DNA of 64,000 nt from an uncultured Bacilli bacterium (GTDB lineage Bacteria > Bacillota_I > Bacilli_A > RF39 > UBA660), in assembly GCA_934167485.1 (NCBI GenBank), contig CAKPKL010000002.1, positions 84,194 to 148,193 of the forward strand, read 5' to 3'. Made by a program: the position numbers and the translations under genes. Position 1 is the first letter of the stretch. Each line of letters opens with the position of its first letter. A model generated the notes under the pieces. The model saw only the letters and a program-made list of their open reading frames with translations, was not told the origin of the DNA and ran no database searches. Positions 45,009 to 54,047 of the stretch are shown here, in pieces.

Positions 45009-46793
45009 CTATAGTCCTCCACCACTACCAAATGAATCTAATTCTTCATCTGATACTATTACATTTATTCTCATTCTTCTACTACCACAAACAAATAATG
45101 CTTCACCTTGTTGATATTGTTTTATACTTTCTTTTTCATTATCATTTAAATCTATTAATTTTGCTAAATCATCAACAGCTTGTTTTTTTAGTCCCATTAC
45201 CAAATAATAAGAAGCATTATCAAATATTGCTTTCCCTTGAGTAATTACACTAGGATCACTAAAATCTGTTGGTTGCTGAGTAATTATTATTGTTCCTGTA
45301 TTGTACTTTCTTGCACGTCTTTGAATCTGTGCTAAAAAGTCTGCTCCTAAAGTATTTCCTCCACTAAGTAATACATGAGCCTCATCTACCATCATTACAG
45401 TATTAATAGAACTATTTAAAGTAAGTCCCCAAGCATATTTAAGTATATTAAAGAATAAAGCATTTCTAATATTTGTATCAGCATTCATTATTTCTCTTAT
45501 ATTGAATACAACAAAATTACTTTGTGGTTTTATTGTTGTATGACCATCGAAATAATACTTAAGTTCTCTTACTATCGGTCTAATTTTTATCTCTAATTTT
45601 TCCAAAACATCTTTTTCTTGTGTCTTTTCTGGCATAGATAAAATCCTACCCTTTATAGTAGCATATACATCTTTAAACGTTGGATAATCTTCTGAATGGT
45701 ATTTAGTAAAATCAGAATTAAAATCTATACCAAATCTTTTATATGTTTCTTGTACTACCTCACTAAACATATTTACGACATCTTCACCAATACTAGGATC
45801 ATAATACTTTAAAAATGCTTTTATTGTTTGTAAAGTTCTAGTAAACACTGTATATCCAAGTCCTTGTCTCATTTCATCTTCATCAGCATCTACAATAACT
45901 TCAAGTGGATTTATCATACCAAAATCTCCACCTTTACCCAAACTAATGAAATCTCCATCAAAGGCATTAGTCATCTCTTCTAATTCTCCTTCTGGATCTA
46001 TTACAACAACTTGATTATTATTTCTTATATGACTTCTTAAAAGTAATTTAGCAGCTGTAGATTTACCACTACCACTTGTACCCAAAATAATCATATTGGC
46101 ATTATTTCTATTATGTTCTTTTTTAATTTGATATAAAAATTGATTAAATAATATTACACCACCTGAAAAATCTATTCCAAGTAAAGTAGATAAACCAGGG
46201 TCTTTAATACTATCAAATATAAACGGATACATAGCAGCCATAGTTGGAGATGGAATTGGTGTACCAATTCTATCTTCAATATCTTGTTTACCATATATAG
46301 GTATAATAGATTTCAAAACTTTATCTTGTTCAAATCTTAAAGGTACAGCTCTCATTTCCATAGCTTCCAAATAATTTTTTACTTGTAATTTTTTAGAATC
46401 TAATTCTTCTTGAGTATCTGCAGTTATCATAACATGCATTTGAAAATCATATATTTTAGATTGACTAGCAGCAAGTTCACTAATAAACATCTCTAAAGAT
46501 TCATAATCTTGACGAATTCTTTCTTGAATTGTTTTATCTTTTTCTTCTTGATATCTTTGTTTTAAATCCGCTAATTCTTTATTTAACATTTTACTTATAC
46601 TACTAAAAGGAAGTGGTATATGTTTTATAACCACTTTTATACCCGACATACTAGTTAAGCTACTTAAATACCCAGGATAAATAAATTTTGGAAAAGAAAT
46701 TATAGTTAAAATACAAGCATATTTATCACTTATAATAAATTGATTAGGTTTAAACTCCAATCCTTTTGGAGCAATTTGACTTCTTATATCCAT
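45009..46793 (-). CDS. virB4: VirB4-family ATPase, C-terminal part (split VirB4)
   Basis: A 594-residue protein: residues 1-230 match the middle part of Gram-positive VirB4 (IAPKGLEFKPNQFIISDKYA and so on), residue 238-245 is Walker A GTSGSGKS, and the Walker B is MMVDEAHVLLSGG, followed by RRARKYNTGTIIITQQPTDF. It powers the T4SS. The ATG overlaps the stop of the N-terminal partner (TAATG). The two parts together, about 773 residues, equal a normal VirB4. Confidence 0.92.
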   Translation of the reverse strand: MDIRSQIAPKGLEFKPNQFIISDKYACILTIISFPKFIYPGYLSSLTSMSGIKVVIKHIPLPFSSISKMLNKELADLKQRYQEEKDKTIQERIRQDYESLEMFISELAASQSKIYDFQMHVMITADTQEELDSKKLQVKNYLEAMEMRAVPLRFEQDKVLKSIIPIYGKQDIEDRIGTPIPSPTMAAMYPFIFDSIKDPGLSTLLGIDFSGGVILFNQFLYQIKKEHNRNNANMIILGTSGSGKSTAAKLLLRSHIRNNNQVVVIDPEGELEEMTNAFDGDFISLGKGGDFGMINPLEVIVDADEDEMRQGLGYTVFTRTLQTIKAFLKYYDPSIGEDVVNMFSEVVQETYKRFGIDFNSDFTKYHSEDYPTFKDVYATIKGRILSMPEKTQEKDVLEKLEIKIRPIVRELKYYFDGHTTIKPQSNFVVFNIREIMNADTNIRNALFFNILKYAWGLTLNSSINTVMMVDEAHVLLSGGNTLGADFLAQIQRRARKYNTGTIIITQQPTDFSDPSVITQGKAIFDNASYYLVMGLKKQAVDDLAKLIDLNDNEKESIKQYQQGEALFVCGSRRMRINVIVSDEELDSFGSGGGL

Positions 46794-47332
46794 TATGCTA
46801 ACACCGTCCCAAATGTAGTGGTTTGTCCACCGTTTAAGAAATTATCAAGAATCATTCTTAAATCATCATTATTCGTTTGAAATGCAGTCAAACCTGCACT
46901 AGCAAAATTGTTGATTAAATTACGAATTCTCTTTTGAATAACATCATTATCTTTTTCTTTAAATAATAAGAAATATTCTGTATCAACAACATTGTTATTC
47001 ATAAACATATTAGCTTTATTAATATCTTCCATAATCAATTTTCTTTTCTTAGTATCATTTACCTGATTATACAATAATTGTAATTGAGATAAATATACAT
47101 TTATGTCCACTGGCCTATCAGCAACAACAATCCAAAATTCATAATCTATAGCATTATAAACATTTTTTAAATTCATAATAATTGCATCTTGCATAGATTG
47201 ATCAAGTATAAAAATATTTCTAGGCATAATTTTTACACCTGATACTTTTTGATTATTATCTAATACGATAACACCATTTGTAATATTTTTTACTGGCACA
47301 TCAGTATATTTACTTTTTACTTGTTTCGCCAT
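46793..47332 (-). CDS. VirB4 N-terminal part (split VirB4)
   Basis: A 179-residue protein with the N-terminal VirB4 pattern: IPVKNI-like start, DNNQKVSGVKIMPRNIFIL, and NVVDTEYFLLFKEKDND near the end. It has no ATPase motif. The start at 47332 (MAKQVKSKYTDV) is chosen because GGTGC precedes it; it overlaps prgI by 23 bases. It is coupled to the next gene by TAATG, so the two pieces are probably made in equal amounts and form one ATPase. Confidence 0.8.
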   Translation of the reverse strand: MAKQVKSKYTDVPVKNITNGVIVLDNNQKVSGVKIMPRNIFILDQSMQDAIIMNLKNVYNAIDYEFWIVVADRPVDINVYLSQLQLLYNQVNDTKKRKLIMEDINKANMFMNNNVVDTEYFLLFKEKDNDVIQKRIRNLINNFASAGLTAFQTNNDDLRMILDNFLNGGQTTTFGTVLA

Positions 47333-47630
47333 GATCAAAGCACCAACCCTTCCATATATATCTTTGTCTAGTAGTATAAAATTCCCAAGCATTTTTTATT
47401 ACAGTTCTTATATTGTGATAATTTGGTACAGGTAATACCAAAAATCCACATATAAGTCCTGGAGCAATAGCAAGTATTGCTACCCAAAACTCTTTGACAG
47501 GGAGAATCATCATTAATAATAATGATAATCCAACTCCACTACCAAATATAATTAAATCTACTGTATTGAAAAGTCCAAACATCAACATACTCTTCTTTGA
47601 GTTTGCTGGTATTAAATATGAATTTTCCAT
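47310..47630 (-). CDS. PrgI family protein (VirB3-like)
   Basis: A 106-residue protein with two membrane helices (about 22-40 and 48-65) and the PrgI end NAWEFYTTRQRYIWKGWCFD. PrgI proteins are the VirB3 partner of VirB4 in Gram-positive T4SS. Its stop lies 23 bases inside the virB4 N-part. Confidence 0.9.
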   Translation of the reverse strand: MENSYLIPANSKKSMLMFGLFNTVDLIIFGSGVGLSLLLMMILPVKEFWVAILAIAPGLICGFLVLPVPNYHNIRTVIKNAWEFYTTRQRYIWKGWCFDHGETSKK

Positions 47631-47653
47631 TTAGTATCACACCCTTTTTATTC

Positions 47654-50032
47654 TTATGAACCTCCGCCTAAACGTCTATTATTATGAGATTCAACATTTG
47701 TTTTAATTGTAGAACGTTTATCTTGATATTCTTTTTCACGTTCGCTAATAATTCTTTTAGCTTCAGCAATAGTAATCTCTTTGCCTTCAAACATAACTTT
47801 AGTATCTTCTCTAAGTTCACTAATTTCTTTATCAATTTTAGCCATTTCTTCTTTGGCAGCTGCATGTTTAGCTTCTATATTCTCTGATTCTGTTGCCAAG
47901 CCATCAGATTGTGATTTTATTTCAGTTGCAACTGTCTCAACACTCTCACCATTTGCTTTCGCTGTTTCTTCATACGTTGAATATCTTGCAGCAAAATCTG
48001 AATGTCCTTTATCATAAGAAGCTTTCTCTTCTTCCGACATTTCATGGAAATCAATATTACCATCTGCATCTCGTACATAATCTAGTCCATCTGCTGAAAC
48101 TGTTGGAGCATATCCTGCTTTTCCTTGTAACCTAACTTCTAAATGCTCCAAGGCTCCTTGTTTATTTTGATAGAACCCTACAGCTCCTTTTGCTTCAGTT
48201 GCAATTTCATCAGTTATAACTTCACCTTTTTTTACAACAGCTTCTTGTAATTTCATATTACCATTTTTATCCTTAACACGTCTGTAGTATTTTATATCAT
48301 TTTCTGCTACTTTTCCAGCATCTTGAACCAAATGATCCCTTACTGTCTCTAAATAGTCACTTTTTTTGCTTATAGTACCTGCCTTACCACCTGTTATTTC
48401 AGATTTTGAAAAATCTACAAGTGCTTTACCACTATCTGCTGTAGTCTTCTTTTTCTTAGCAACATACTCTTCAGCTGCTATACTATCTTTAATTGCTTTT
48501 TTTCTATTCTCTTTTTCGTTAACTTGGGCATTTAAATTTCTTTCCGCCAAATCTATATTATGTTTATCCGTTGTTATTTTTCTACCCTGACGAGCTAATC
48601 CAGCATTTTCTAATCCCAAAGCTGAAGCGGCACCATAAAAATTTCTTTTTAAAAAACCATCGCCATTTATTCTCGACTCTATCATTTTTCTATTTGCGTC
48701 AGCTTGTTTAGACATACCACCTTTAAAACCTTTGTTCGCAGACATTCCTCTTGCTGCACCTCTAATTAATTGTCCTCGAGGCAGCCCAGCTAAAGCTCCA
48801 CCTACAGCTCCTGTTATTCTTTTTCCACCGGCTGCTTGTTCTTCAAACTTTTTAAGCGGATTTAGGAAGAATTTGCCATCACCATCAAGTTTAATTCCTA
48901 AGCCTTCTAATATCTTTGGTAATTGTTTAGCAAACATTAAAGCTCCAATAATTATAAATATTGAAATAAGACGATTTGATACATAAGAACCATCTATTAT
49001 ATCAACCATTTTTCTATCTGCAACTTTACTTATAATAAATACTGCAAAATAAAGTGCTAAAAGTCTTACAAACAAGCTTAAGAACGTTTTAAAACACATT
49101 TGATACCATTTCTTAAATAATCCATCTTTACCACTTTTTGGATCTACATAGGATATAATTGGAATAGGTGCCATTAATTGTAAAAATGAAAGCTTAATAC
49201 TACGCATAGCAACATCCATACAGAAAGTTATTAAAAGGAAAACTATAACCACACCAACTACTGTACTAAACCCATATTTATAATCTATAATATATTCTTT
49301 ATCTTCTGTTGTAGCTTTAACCATATCTTTTCTAAACATAAGTCCTAAACTACCAGCCTCTACACCTCTAACATAATCTTTTAAATCCTCTTCAGTAAAA
49401 TTTTTATCGTTAACTAAGCCTCTCATAGAGTCATCTCGTCCATTATCTTCATAATCTGAACTATCTAACCCAGAACATTTCGTATTAAAATGTCTATTTC
49501 CTTTTGTATCTACTTCTATTAAATCTGTACAATCATATAACTTAACTAAAGATGTATTAGGTGAGAAAAATGCACTCATTGTAATAAACGACATATCTTG
49601 TCCTGCCGTATTTAAAAAATTATCATTACTTTCTGTTCCAAATACCAAAGTAGCAAGAGAATTATCTTCTAAAATTATAGTTTGTAACCTAAAAGCATAA
49701 TTAAATACATATGGAGTTAATATTAAAAGTGCTAATGAAATAATGATATTTGTTCCAAGTTTAGCAACTCCTTTTGACTTATCTGAAAAATCATCTGGAT
49801 TTACTATATATGTTATTAAAGAAAGAGTAACTTTAAAAATCATAAAAATTGCTAACAACTTATATATTCTATCAGCCATTTGTGATATATCACCTTGTGT
49901 TAAAACTGATGTTCTTGCTATTGAAATTAGTAAATCGTATATTTGTGGTATAAAATTATAAACAACTTTATCTAACAAATAAAACATTTCTCTAAATATA
50001 CTATCAAACCAAGTAGCTGCTAAAATATACAT
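47654..50032 (-). CDS. VirB6-like polytopic protein with long cytosolic tail
   Basis: A 792-residue protein. N-terminal part (to about 390) has seven or so hydrophobic segments and an exposed loop (about 135-245) with Cys residues, as in VirB6/TrbL-like proteins. After it come a Gly/Lys-rich stretch (AGGKRITGAVGGALAGLPRG) and a charged, helical tail of about 390 residues. VirB6 forms the inner membrane channel. It follows a promoter and begins the virB6-prgI-virB4 run. The tail is unusual in length and might bind substrates. Confidence 0.85.
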   Translation of the reverse strand: MYILAATWFDSIFREMFYLLDKVVYNFIPQIYDLLISIARTSVLTQGDISQMADRIYKLLAIFMIFKVTLSLITYIVNPDDFSDKSKGVAKLGTNIIISLALLILTPYVFNYAFRLQTIILEDNSLATLVFGTESNDNFLNTAGQDMSFITMSAFFSPNTSLVKLYDCTDLIEVDTKGNRHFNTKCSGLDSSDYEDNGRDDSMRGLVNDKNFTEEDLKDYVRGVEAGSLGLMFRKDMVKATTEDKEYIIDYKYGFSTVVGVVIVFLLITFCMDVAMRSIKLSFLQLMAPIPIISYVDPKSGKDGLFKKWYQMCFKTFLSLFVRLLALYFAVFIISKVADRKMVDIIDGSYVSNRLISIFIIIGALMFAKQLPKILEGLGIKLDGDGKFFLNPLKKFEEQAAGGKRITGAVGGALAGLPRGQLIRGAARGMSANKGFKGGMSKQADANRKMIESRINGDGFLKRNFYGAASALGLENAGLARQGRKITTDKHNIDLAERNLNAQVNEKENRKKAIKDSIAAEEYVAKKKKTTADSGKALVDFSKSEITGGKAGTISKKSDYLETVRDHLVQDAGKVAENDIKYYRRVKDKNGNMKLQEAVVKKGEVITDEIATEAKGAVGFYQNKQGALEHLEVRLQGKAGYAPTVSADGLDYVRDADGNIDFHEMSEEEKASYDKGHSDFAARYSTYEETAKANGESVETVATEIKSQSDGLATESENIEAKHAAAKEEMAKIDKEISELREDTKVMFEGKEITIAEAKRIISEREKEYQDKRSTIKTNVESHNNRRLGGGS

Positions 50033-50082
50033 TGTTACTCCTCCTTAAAATCTTTTATATAAAGACATTTATACACAGTATC

Positions 50083-50091
50083 ATTATAACA
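50083..50091 (-). promoter_or_regulatory. Promoter of the virB6-prgI-virB4 run, extended -10
   Basis: TGTTATAAT on the minus strand 51-59 bases before the virB6-like ATG, just after the pilin terminator. Confidence 0.6.
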
Positions 50092-50122
50092 AAAAAAGAG
50101 CAAATAATCAATAATTATTTGC
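50091..50122 (-). terminator. Terminator of pilin gene 50138-50518
   Basis: Stem GCAAATAAT/ATTATTTGC (50100-50108 with 50114-50122) then TCTTTTTTT on the minus strand. Confidence 0.87.
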
Positions 50123-50137
50123 GTCTTATTTAAGTTT

Positions 50138-50518
50138 CTATTCAGCATCTGCAATTTGACATGCTTTTTCTGAAGCTTCACCACTTATAAAGCAGTTAAA
50201 ACAATTCATTATATTTGGATCACTACTAGAAACAAATCTAATAATAATTTGAACAACTTGAATTACAAAGAAAACAATAACAGCTGCTATTAATCTCTTT
50301 ATAAACATTTGTTGACCTTTCTTTATTTCATCTTCTTTAGCTGCTATTACAGCTTTTCCTAGATCTAACATACCAAATATTATTAATAAAATTGGTACAG
50401 CAATCTTAATAATTAAAATTATTGTAGATACAAGATAAGGGAAAGTACCAGAAAAAACTAAACTAGTTCCTCCACAAGTATATTCAGATTGCATTAAAAC
50501 CTTTGCCGCTAATATCAT
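50138..50518 (-). CDS. Small T4SS pilin-like protein D
   Basis: A 126-residue member of the two-helix pilin family: N-terminal Cys (YTCGG), helix 1 with KIAVPILLIIFGMLDLGKAV, loop AAKEDEIKKGQQMFIKRL, helix 2, then the CFNCFISGE end. It lacks a long signal peptide and starts MILAAKVL. It has its own promoter and terminator, unlike pilins A to C, so it is probably made at its own level. Such proteins are likely VirB2-like subunits of the T4SS pilus. Confidence 0.8.
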   Translation of the reverse strand: MILAAKVLMQSEYTCGGTSLVFSGTFPYLVSTIILIIKIAVPILLIIFGMLDLGKAVIAAKEDEIKKGQQMFIKRLIAAVIVFFVIQVVQIIIRFVSSSDPNIMNCFNCFISGEASEKACQIADAE

Positions 50519-50542
50519 TCTATTCCTCCTAACACTAAATTA

Positions 50543-50571
50543 ATTATATATTTTTTTTATTTAAAAGTCAA
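50543..50571 (-). promoter_or_regulatory. Promoter of pilin D
   Basis: TTGACT (50566-50571), 17 bases, TATAAT (50543-50548). Confidence 0.7.
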
Positions 50572-50581
50572 TAATCTTGAA

Positions 50582-51706
50582 TTATTTTAATTTTCCAATT
50601 ACATAAGGATCATTAGAAGTACCCTTACCAGTTGTATATAACTCATTTCCATCTATGTATATAACTATATTATATGATGCATTAGTATTAGCAGTTTCAA
50701 ATGTAGTTAACTCATTTGAAACATATATAACATCATAAGAAGTATCAGATGATGAATTTAATGTCCAAGTTGATAAAGGCATATAATACAAGTAATTATA
50801 ATTATTACAAGAACGTGCTGCTGTAGAATTACATTCTGGATCCAAACTTGCCATAAAGTAATCTGATACGTTCACCAATGAGATAACCTCATTCTCTAAT
50901 ATTTCATTACAATCAATTTCTCTACTAATTGAATAATCAGAAGCACTTCTTTTACCTATACAAGCATTGTAAGAAACAATGTGTTGTCTTGCATCTTTTT
51001 TTATTTTTTTGACGTTTAAATAATCTTCCATAAGATATGATCTTATCTTACTATCTTTATATATATTTTTACCTACAGTTCTATTAATTTCAGTATTAAA
51101 TTTGCTATCCCACATTCTAGAATTTAATTCTGTTTCTGATCTAACTAACTTTACTATACCATTAGAATCTATACTCATGATTCTATATTCTTTTCCATAA
51201 AAATTAATATAATTTTTAGGCTTTTCACCTTTAAATATGTATTCATTGCCTACTTGATATAGCCCAGCCTCTGTAGTTGTTAAACTCTCCATTAATTTAT
51301 CATTTAAATGAACTGTTGAATATTTATCACATTCCAAATTAGGAATATAATTCAAATATCCACCTTCATTAGCTTCTACAACTTGACCATTTCTTCTTAC
51401 AGTAACATTTCCTTTACAAGTTGTATCATCTAATAATTTTTCTGTAGATTTAATAAAACCTCCATCAACTAATTTTTTTATACTAATTACTTCAGTTTCT
51501 GATTCCTTAGTTAAATCTATTTTTTCACTTTTTATGTAATTTTTAGCTGCTGCAATCATTTTAGTCTCATACTTTTCATAAGACATCTTTCTATTGCCAC
51601 ATGCTTGAATGATTGCTAAAAAGACTAATAAAACTACAGGTATTAAAATAATTCCCCCAACAGTTATTAAGAACTTTTTATCCATTTTTTTTAATGCATC
51701 TATCAT
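50582..51706 (-). CDS. Membrane-anchored surface protein with pseudopilin-like and DUF6273-like regions
   Basis: A 374-residue protein: N-terminal membrane helix (about 13-34), then a pilin-body-like region (KYETKMIAAAKNYI, IKKLVDGGFIKS, DDTTCKGNVTVRRNGQ) and a C-terminal domain (about 175-374) with PLSTWTLNSSS, VIYVSNE and a GTSNDPYVIGKLK end, the pattern of the DUF6273-like surface domain found in related prepilins. It lacks GFTLIE. It lies between pilin genes C and D, so it is probably a minor or tip subunit of the machine. Confidence 0.7.
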   Translation of the reverse strand: MIDALKKMDKKFLITVGGIILIPVVLLVFLAIIQACGNRKMSYEKYETKMIAAAKNYIKSEKIDLTKESETEVISIKKLVDGGFIKSTEKLLDDTTCKGNVTVRRNGQVVEANEGGYLNYIPNLECDKYSTVHLNDKLMESLTTTEAGLYQVGNEYIFKGEKPKNYINFYGKEYRIMSIDSNGIVKLVRSETELNSRMWDSKFNTEINRTVGKNIYKDSKIRSYLMEDYLNVKKIKKDARQHIVSYNACIGKRSASDYSISREIDCNEILENEVISLVNVSDYFMASLDPECNSTAARSCNNYNYLYYMPLSTWTLNSSSDTSYDVIYVSNELTTFETANTNASYNIVIYIDGNELYTTGKGTSNDPYVIGKLK

Positions 51707-51720
51707 AAGTTCCTCCTATA

Positions 51721-52152
51721 TTATCTATTTTTACAAGTACCATCAGTTTCATTAACACCATTTAAAAAGCAATTAACACAATCTATCATATTTCCATTTT
51801 TATCATCTGCTACAAAACTAAATAATAGTTTTACTATAGCTATAACAAAGAATACAATAGCTGCCGCTAATAATCTTTTTATAAACATTTGTTGTCCCTT
51901 TTTTATTTCATCTTCTTTTTGCGCAGTTATAGCTTTAAATAAATCTAACATTCCCATTATTACTAAAACTATTGGTACTGCTATTTGAATTACCAAAATT
52001 ACAGTGTGTACTGTATTTGGAATTTTAGGAGCTAATTCTACATTCTTTCCTCCAAAAGCACTTATACACCCTTTTGTTGTTACAGCCATTACAGAAGGTG
52101 TATATAATACTGCAAAAGCCATTGCTAAAATTAAAGTTATTTTTTTCTTCAT
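51721..52152 (-). CDS. Small T4SS pilin-like protein C
   Basis: A 143-residue protein with signal peptide (about 1-23), Cys in KGCISAFGG, helix 1 with LVIQIAVPIVLVIMGMLDLF, loop TAQKEDEIKKGQQMFIKRL, helix 2 (LAAAIVFFVIAIVKLL), then CVNCFLNG and a final TCKNR. It follows pilin B by two bases. The three pilins share the helix-loop-helix exactly in layout. Related to VirB2/TrbC-type T4SS pilins. Confidence 0.8.
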   Translation of the reverse strand: MKKKITLILAMAFAVLYTPSVMAVTTKGCISAFGGKNVELAPKIPNTVHTVILVIQIAVPIVLVIMGMLDLFKAITAQKEDEIKKGQQMFIKRLLAAAIVFFVIAIVKLLFSFVADDKNGNMIDCVNCFLNGVNETDGTCKNR

Positions 52153-52154
52153 GT

Positions 52155-52565
52155 TTATTCCTCCTTACAATCATTACTCATAAAACAATCAACACAATCA
52201 ATTATGTTCGTACTACTATTATCAGCTACTATACTTATTAAAAATTTTGCTATTACAATTACAAAGAATATCAAAGCTGCTATAAGTAATCTTTTTATAA
52301 ACATTTGTTGTCCTTTTTTAATTTCATCATCTTTCTGTGCAGATATTCCTTTAAATAAATCTATAGATCCCATAACTACTAATATAACAGGCACTGCTAT
52401 TTGAATTAAAGTTATGGCAAAACTAACTAATTCAGGTATTTTTGCAGGTATGCCAGTAACATTGCCACAACTTACCCTACTCATCTCAATAGCATATATA
52501 TTGGTAAACGGAATAACAGCTATTAATAATCCCATTAAAGATAAACTTGATATTTTTTTCTTCAT
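52155..52565 (-). CDS. Small T4SS pilin-like protein B
   Basis: A 136-residue protein: signal peptide, Cys in RVSCGNVTG, helix 1 (LIQIAVPVILVVMGSIDLF), loop SAQKDDEIKKGQQMFIKRL, helix 2, then CVDCFMSNDC. It lies between pilins A and C in the same transcript. Expected to be in the membrane before assembly into a pilus. Confidence 0.8.
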   Translation of the reverse strand: MKKKISSLSLMGLLIAVIPFTNIYAIEMSRVSCGNVTGIPAKIPELVSFAITLIQIAVPVILVVMGSIDLFKGISAQKDDEIKKGQQMFIKRLLIAALIFFVIVIAKFLISIVADNSSTNIIDCVDCFMSNDCKEE

Positions 52566-52573
52566 TTTATCAC

Positions 52574-53017
52574 CTATTTTTTATTAGAACACTCACCACT
52601 TATAAAACAATCAGCACATTCAAGTATTCTACTACCGTTATTATCAGCTACTAAACTAATAACAAACTTTACTACAACAAATACAAAGAATACAAGCGCT
52701 GCTGAAATTAATCTTTTTATAAATATCTGTTGAGCTTTTTTTATATCATCATCCTTTTGTGCAGATATAGCCTTAAATAAATCTAACATTCCCATTATTA
52801 CTAAAACTATTGGTACTGCTATTTGAATTGCTATATATACAATCTTTATAACTTGTGGAATCAAACTTGGAATATTAGTTAATAGATTATCACCACAACT
52901 TACAACTGCGTTCTTGTCATAATTATTATACGTATCTGCTTGTACAAAGTCAATAAAAACAACATTAATTAATAGAATTAATAAACAAATTAACACTTTT
53001 TTTCTACTTTTTTTCAT
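52574..53017 (-). CDS. Small T4SS pilin-like protein A
   Basis: A 147-residue protein: signal peptide, Cys in VVSCGDN, helix 1 (IQIAVPIVLVIMGMLDLF), loop SAQKDDDIKKAQQIFIKRL, helix 2, then CADCFISGEC. It is the first of the run of pilins after the TadZ-like gene, 14 bases from it. The shared N-terminal Cys and C-terminal CxxC suggest disulfide bonding. Confidence 0.8.
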   Translation of the reverse strand: MKKSRKKVLICLLILLINVVFIDFVQADTYNNYDKNAVVSCGDNLLTNIPSLIPQVIKIVYIAIQIAVPIVLVIMGMLDLFKAISAQKDDDIKKAQQIFIKRLISAALVFFVFVVVKFVISLVADNNGSRILECADCFISGECSNKK

Positions 53018-53031
53018 TCTTTCCCCCTAAA

Positions 53032-54033
53032 CTAAATTTCTGATTGTTGTTTAGAAAAACCTAGTTTCACCAACATTTTATTAAGTTCTGGTAATTTTTT
53101 ACTTCTTTCATTCAATGGAACTAGATTATAAAAAACTTTAATTCTGGCTTCATATTCAAAATTAGCAACCTCTCTAGAATCTAATAAACTTTGATTTAAT
53201 ACAATTTTTTTACCTTTCAATCCATATAAAGCATTAGCATTAAGTACCATTAGTTTTTCTAATTTTATAATAGATGGTTCTATTAAATATAAAACTTCTT
53301 GGCAAAAGCCTTCAGCTACCATACTATTATTTATATCAACAATAATAATATTTTTATCTTTATTTTTATTTATAACAACACCTATATCACTAGTAATAGT
53401 TGAAATTAAACGTTTATCTTTAAAATAAGTAAAATCATTTTTATCAACTTCTATACCAACAACACTATAATTTTTACTTAATTCCTTAACCATCATATAA
53501 ACTAAACTACTAGCCCCAGATTGCTTAGTTATATTTTTAACACCTATTATTCTAGTCCCATAAAACTCTGGTGTTTCTGGAACATCAATAGTGGGAGATA
53601 TAAATTGAGCTTGTGGATTTTGTTGTTGCATATTTGCATTAGCAAACGTTGCATCCAACCTATGGAATTGAGCGACATCTCTATAACTGTTTGGACTATT
53701 ATATAAATATTGAATTCCTTCAAAATTTTTAGCAAAATTATAAATTCCCATAGATACTAAATTAGATAAAAAGTTAGGATTGCATGTTGCATCTGTTCCA
53801 TCCAACAATAAAATAACTTTTTCCATATCTAATGCCATTGATAATTTTTGTAAATTCACAATATCAGTATAATTTTTTATTGCAGTAATGTCAAGTATCA
53901 TCCTCTGATAAAAGAAATTTTGAAATGTAGCAATTATTTCATCTACATCAAACTCACCATTCATTTCTTTTATTACATCAATACCTAAATTTTCTAACAT
54001 AGCTTGATTTTTATTTGATATAATTACATTCAT
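53032..54033 (-). CDS. TadZ/CpaE-like protein with altered P-loop
   Basis: A 333-residue protein. N-terminal receiver-like region (about 1-125), a Gln-rich linker (about 133-142) and a C-terminal ParA/MinD-type fold. The P-loop position reads KNITKQSGASS (about 166-176) in place of the usual KGGVGKT, and ViDiNNS follows near 245, so ATP binding may be weak or lost. TadZ/CpaE localises the Tad pilus. It stands between the TadE-like genes and the T4SS pilins. Confidence 0.75.
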   Translation of the reverse strand: MNVIISNKNQAMLENLGIDVIKEMNGEFDVDEIIATFQNFFYQRMILDITAIKNYTDIVNLQKLSMALDMEKVILLLDGTDATCNPNFLSNLVSMGIYNFAKNFEGIQYLYNSPNSYRDVAQFHRLDATFANANMQQQNPQAQFISPTIDVPETPEFYGTRIIGVKNITKQSGASSLVYMMVKELSKNYSVVGIEVDKNDFTYFKDKRLISTITSDIGVVINKNKDKNIIIVDINNSMVAEGFCQEVLYLIEPSIIKLEKLMVLNANALYGLKGKKIVLNQSLLDSREVANFEYEARIKVFYNLVPLNERSKKLPELNKMLVKLGFSKQQSEI

Positions 54034-54047
54034 AAATTCTCCCCTTT

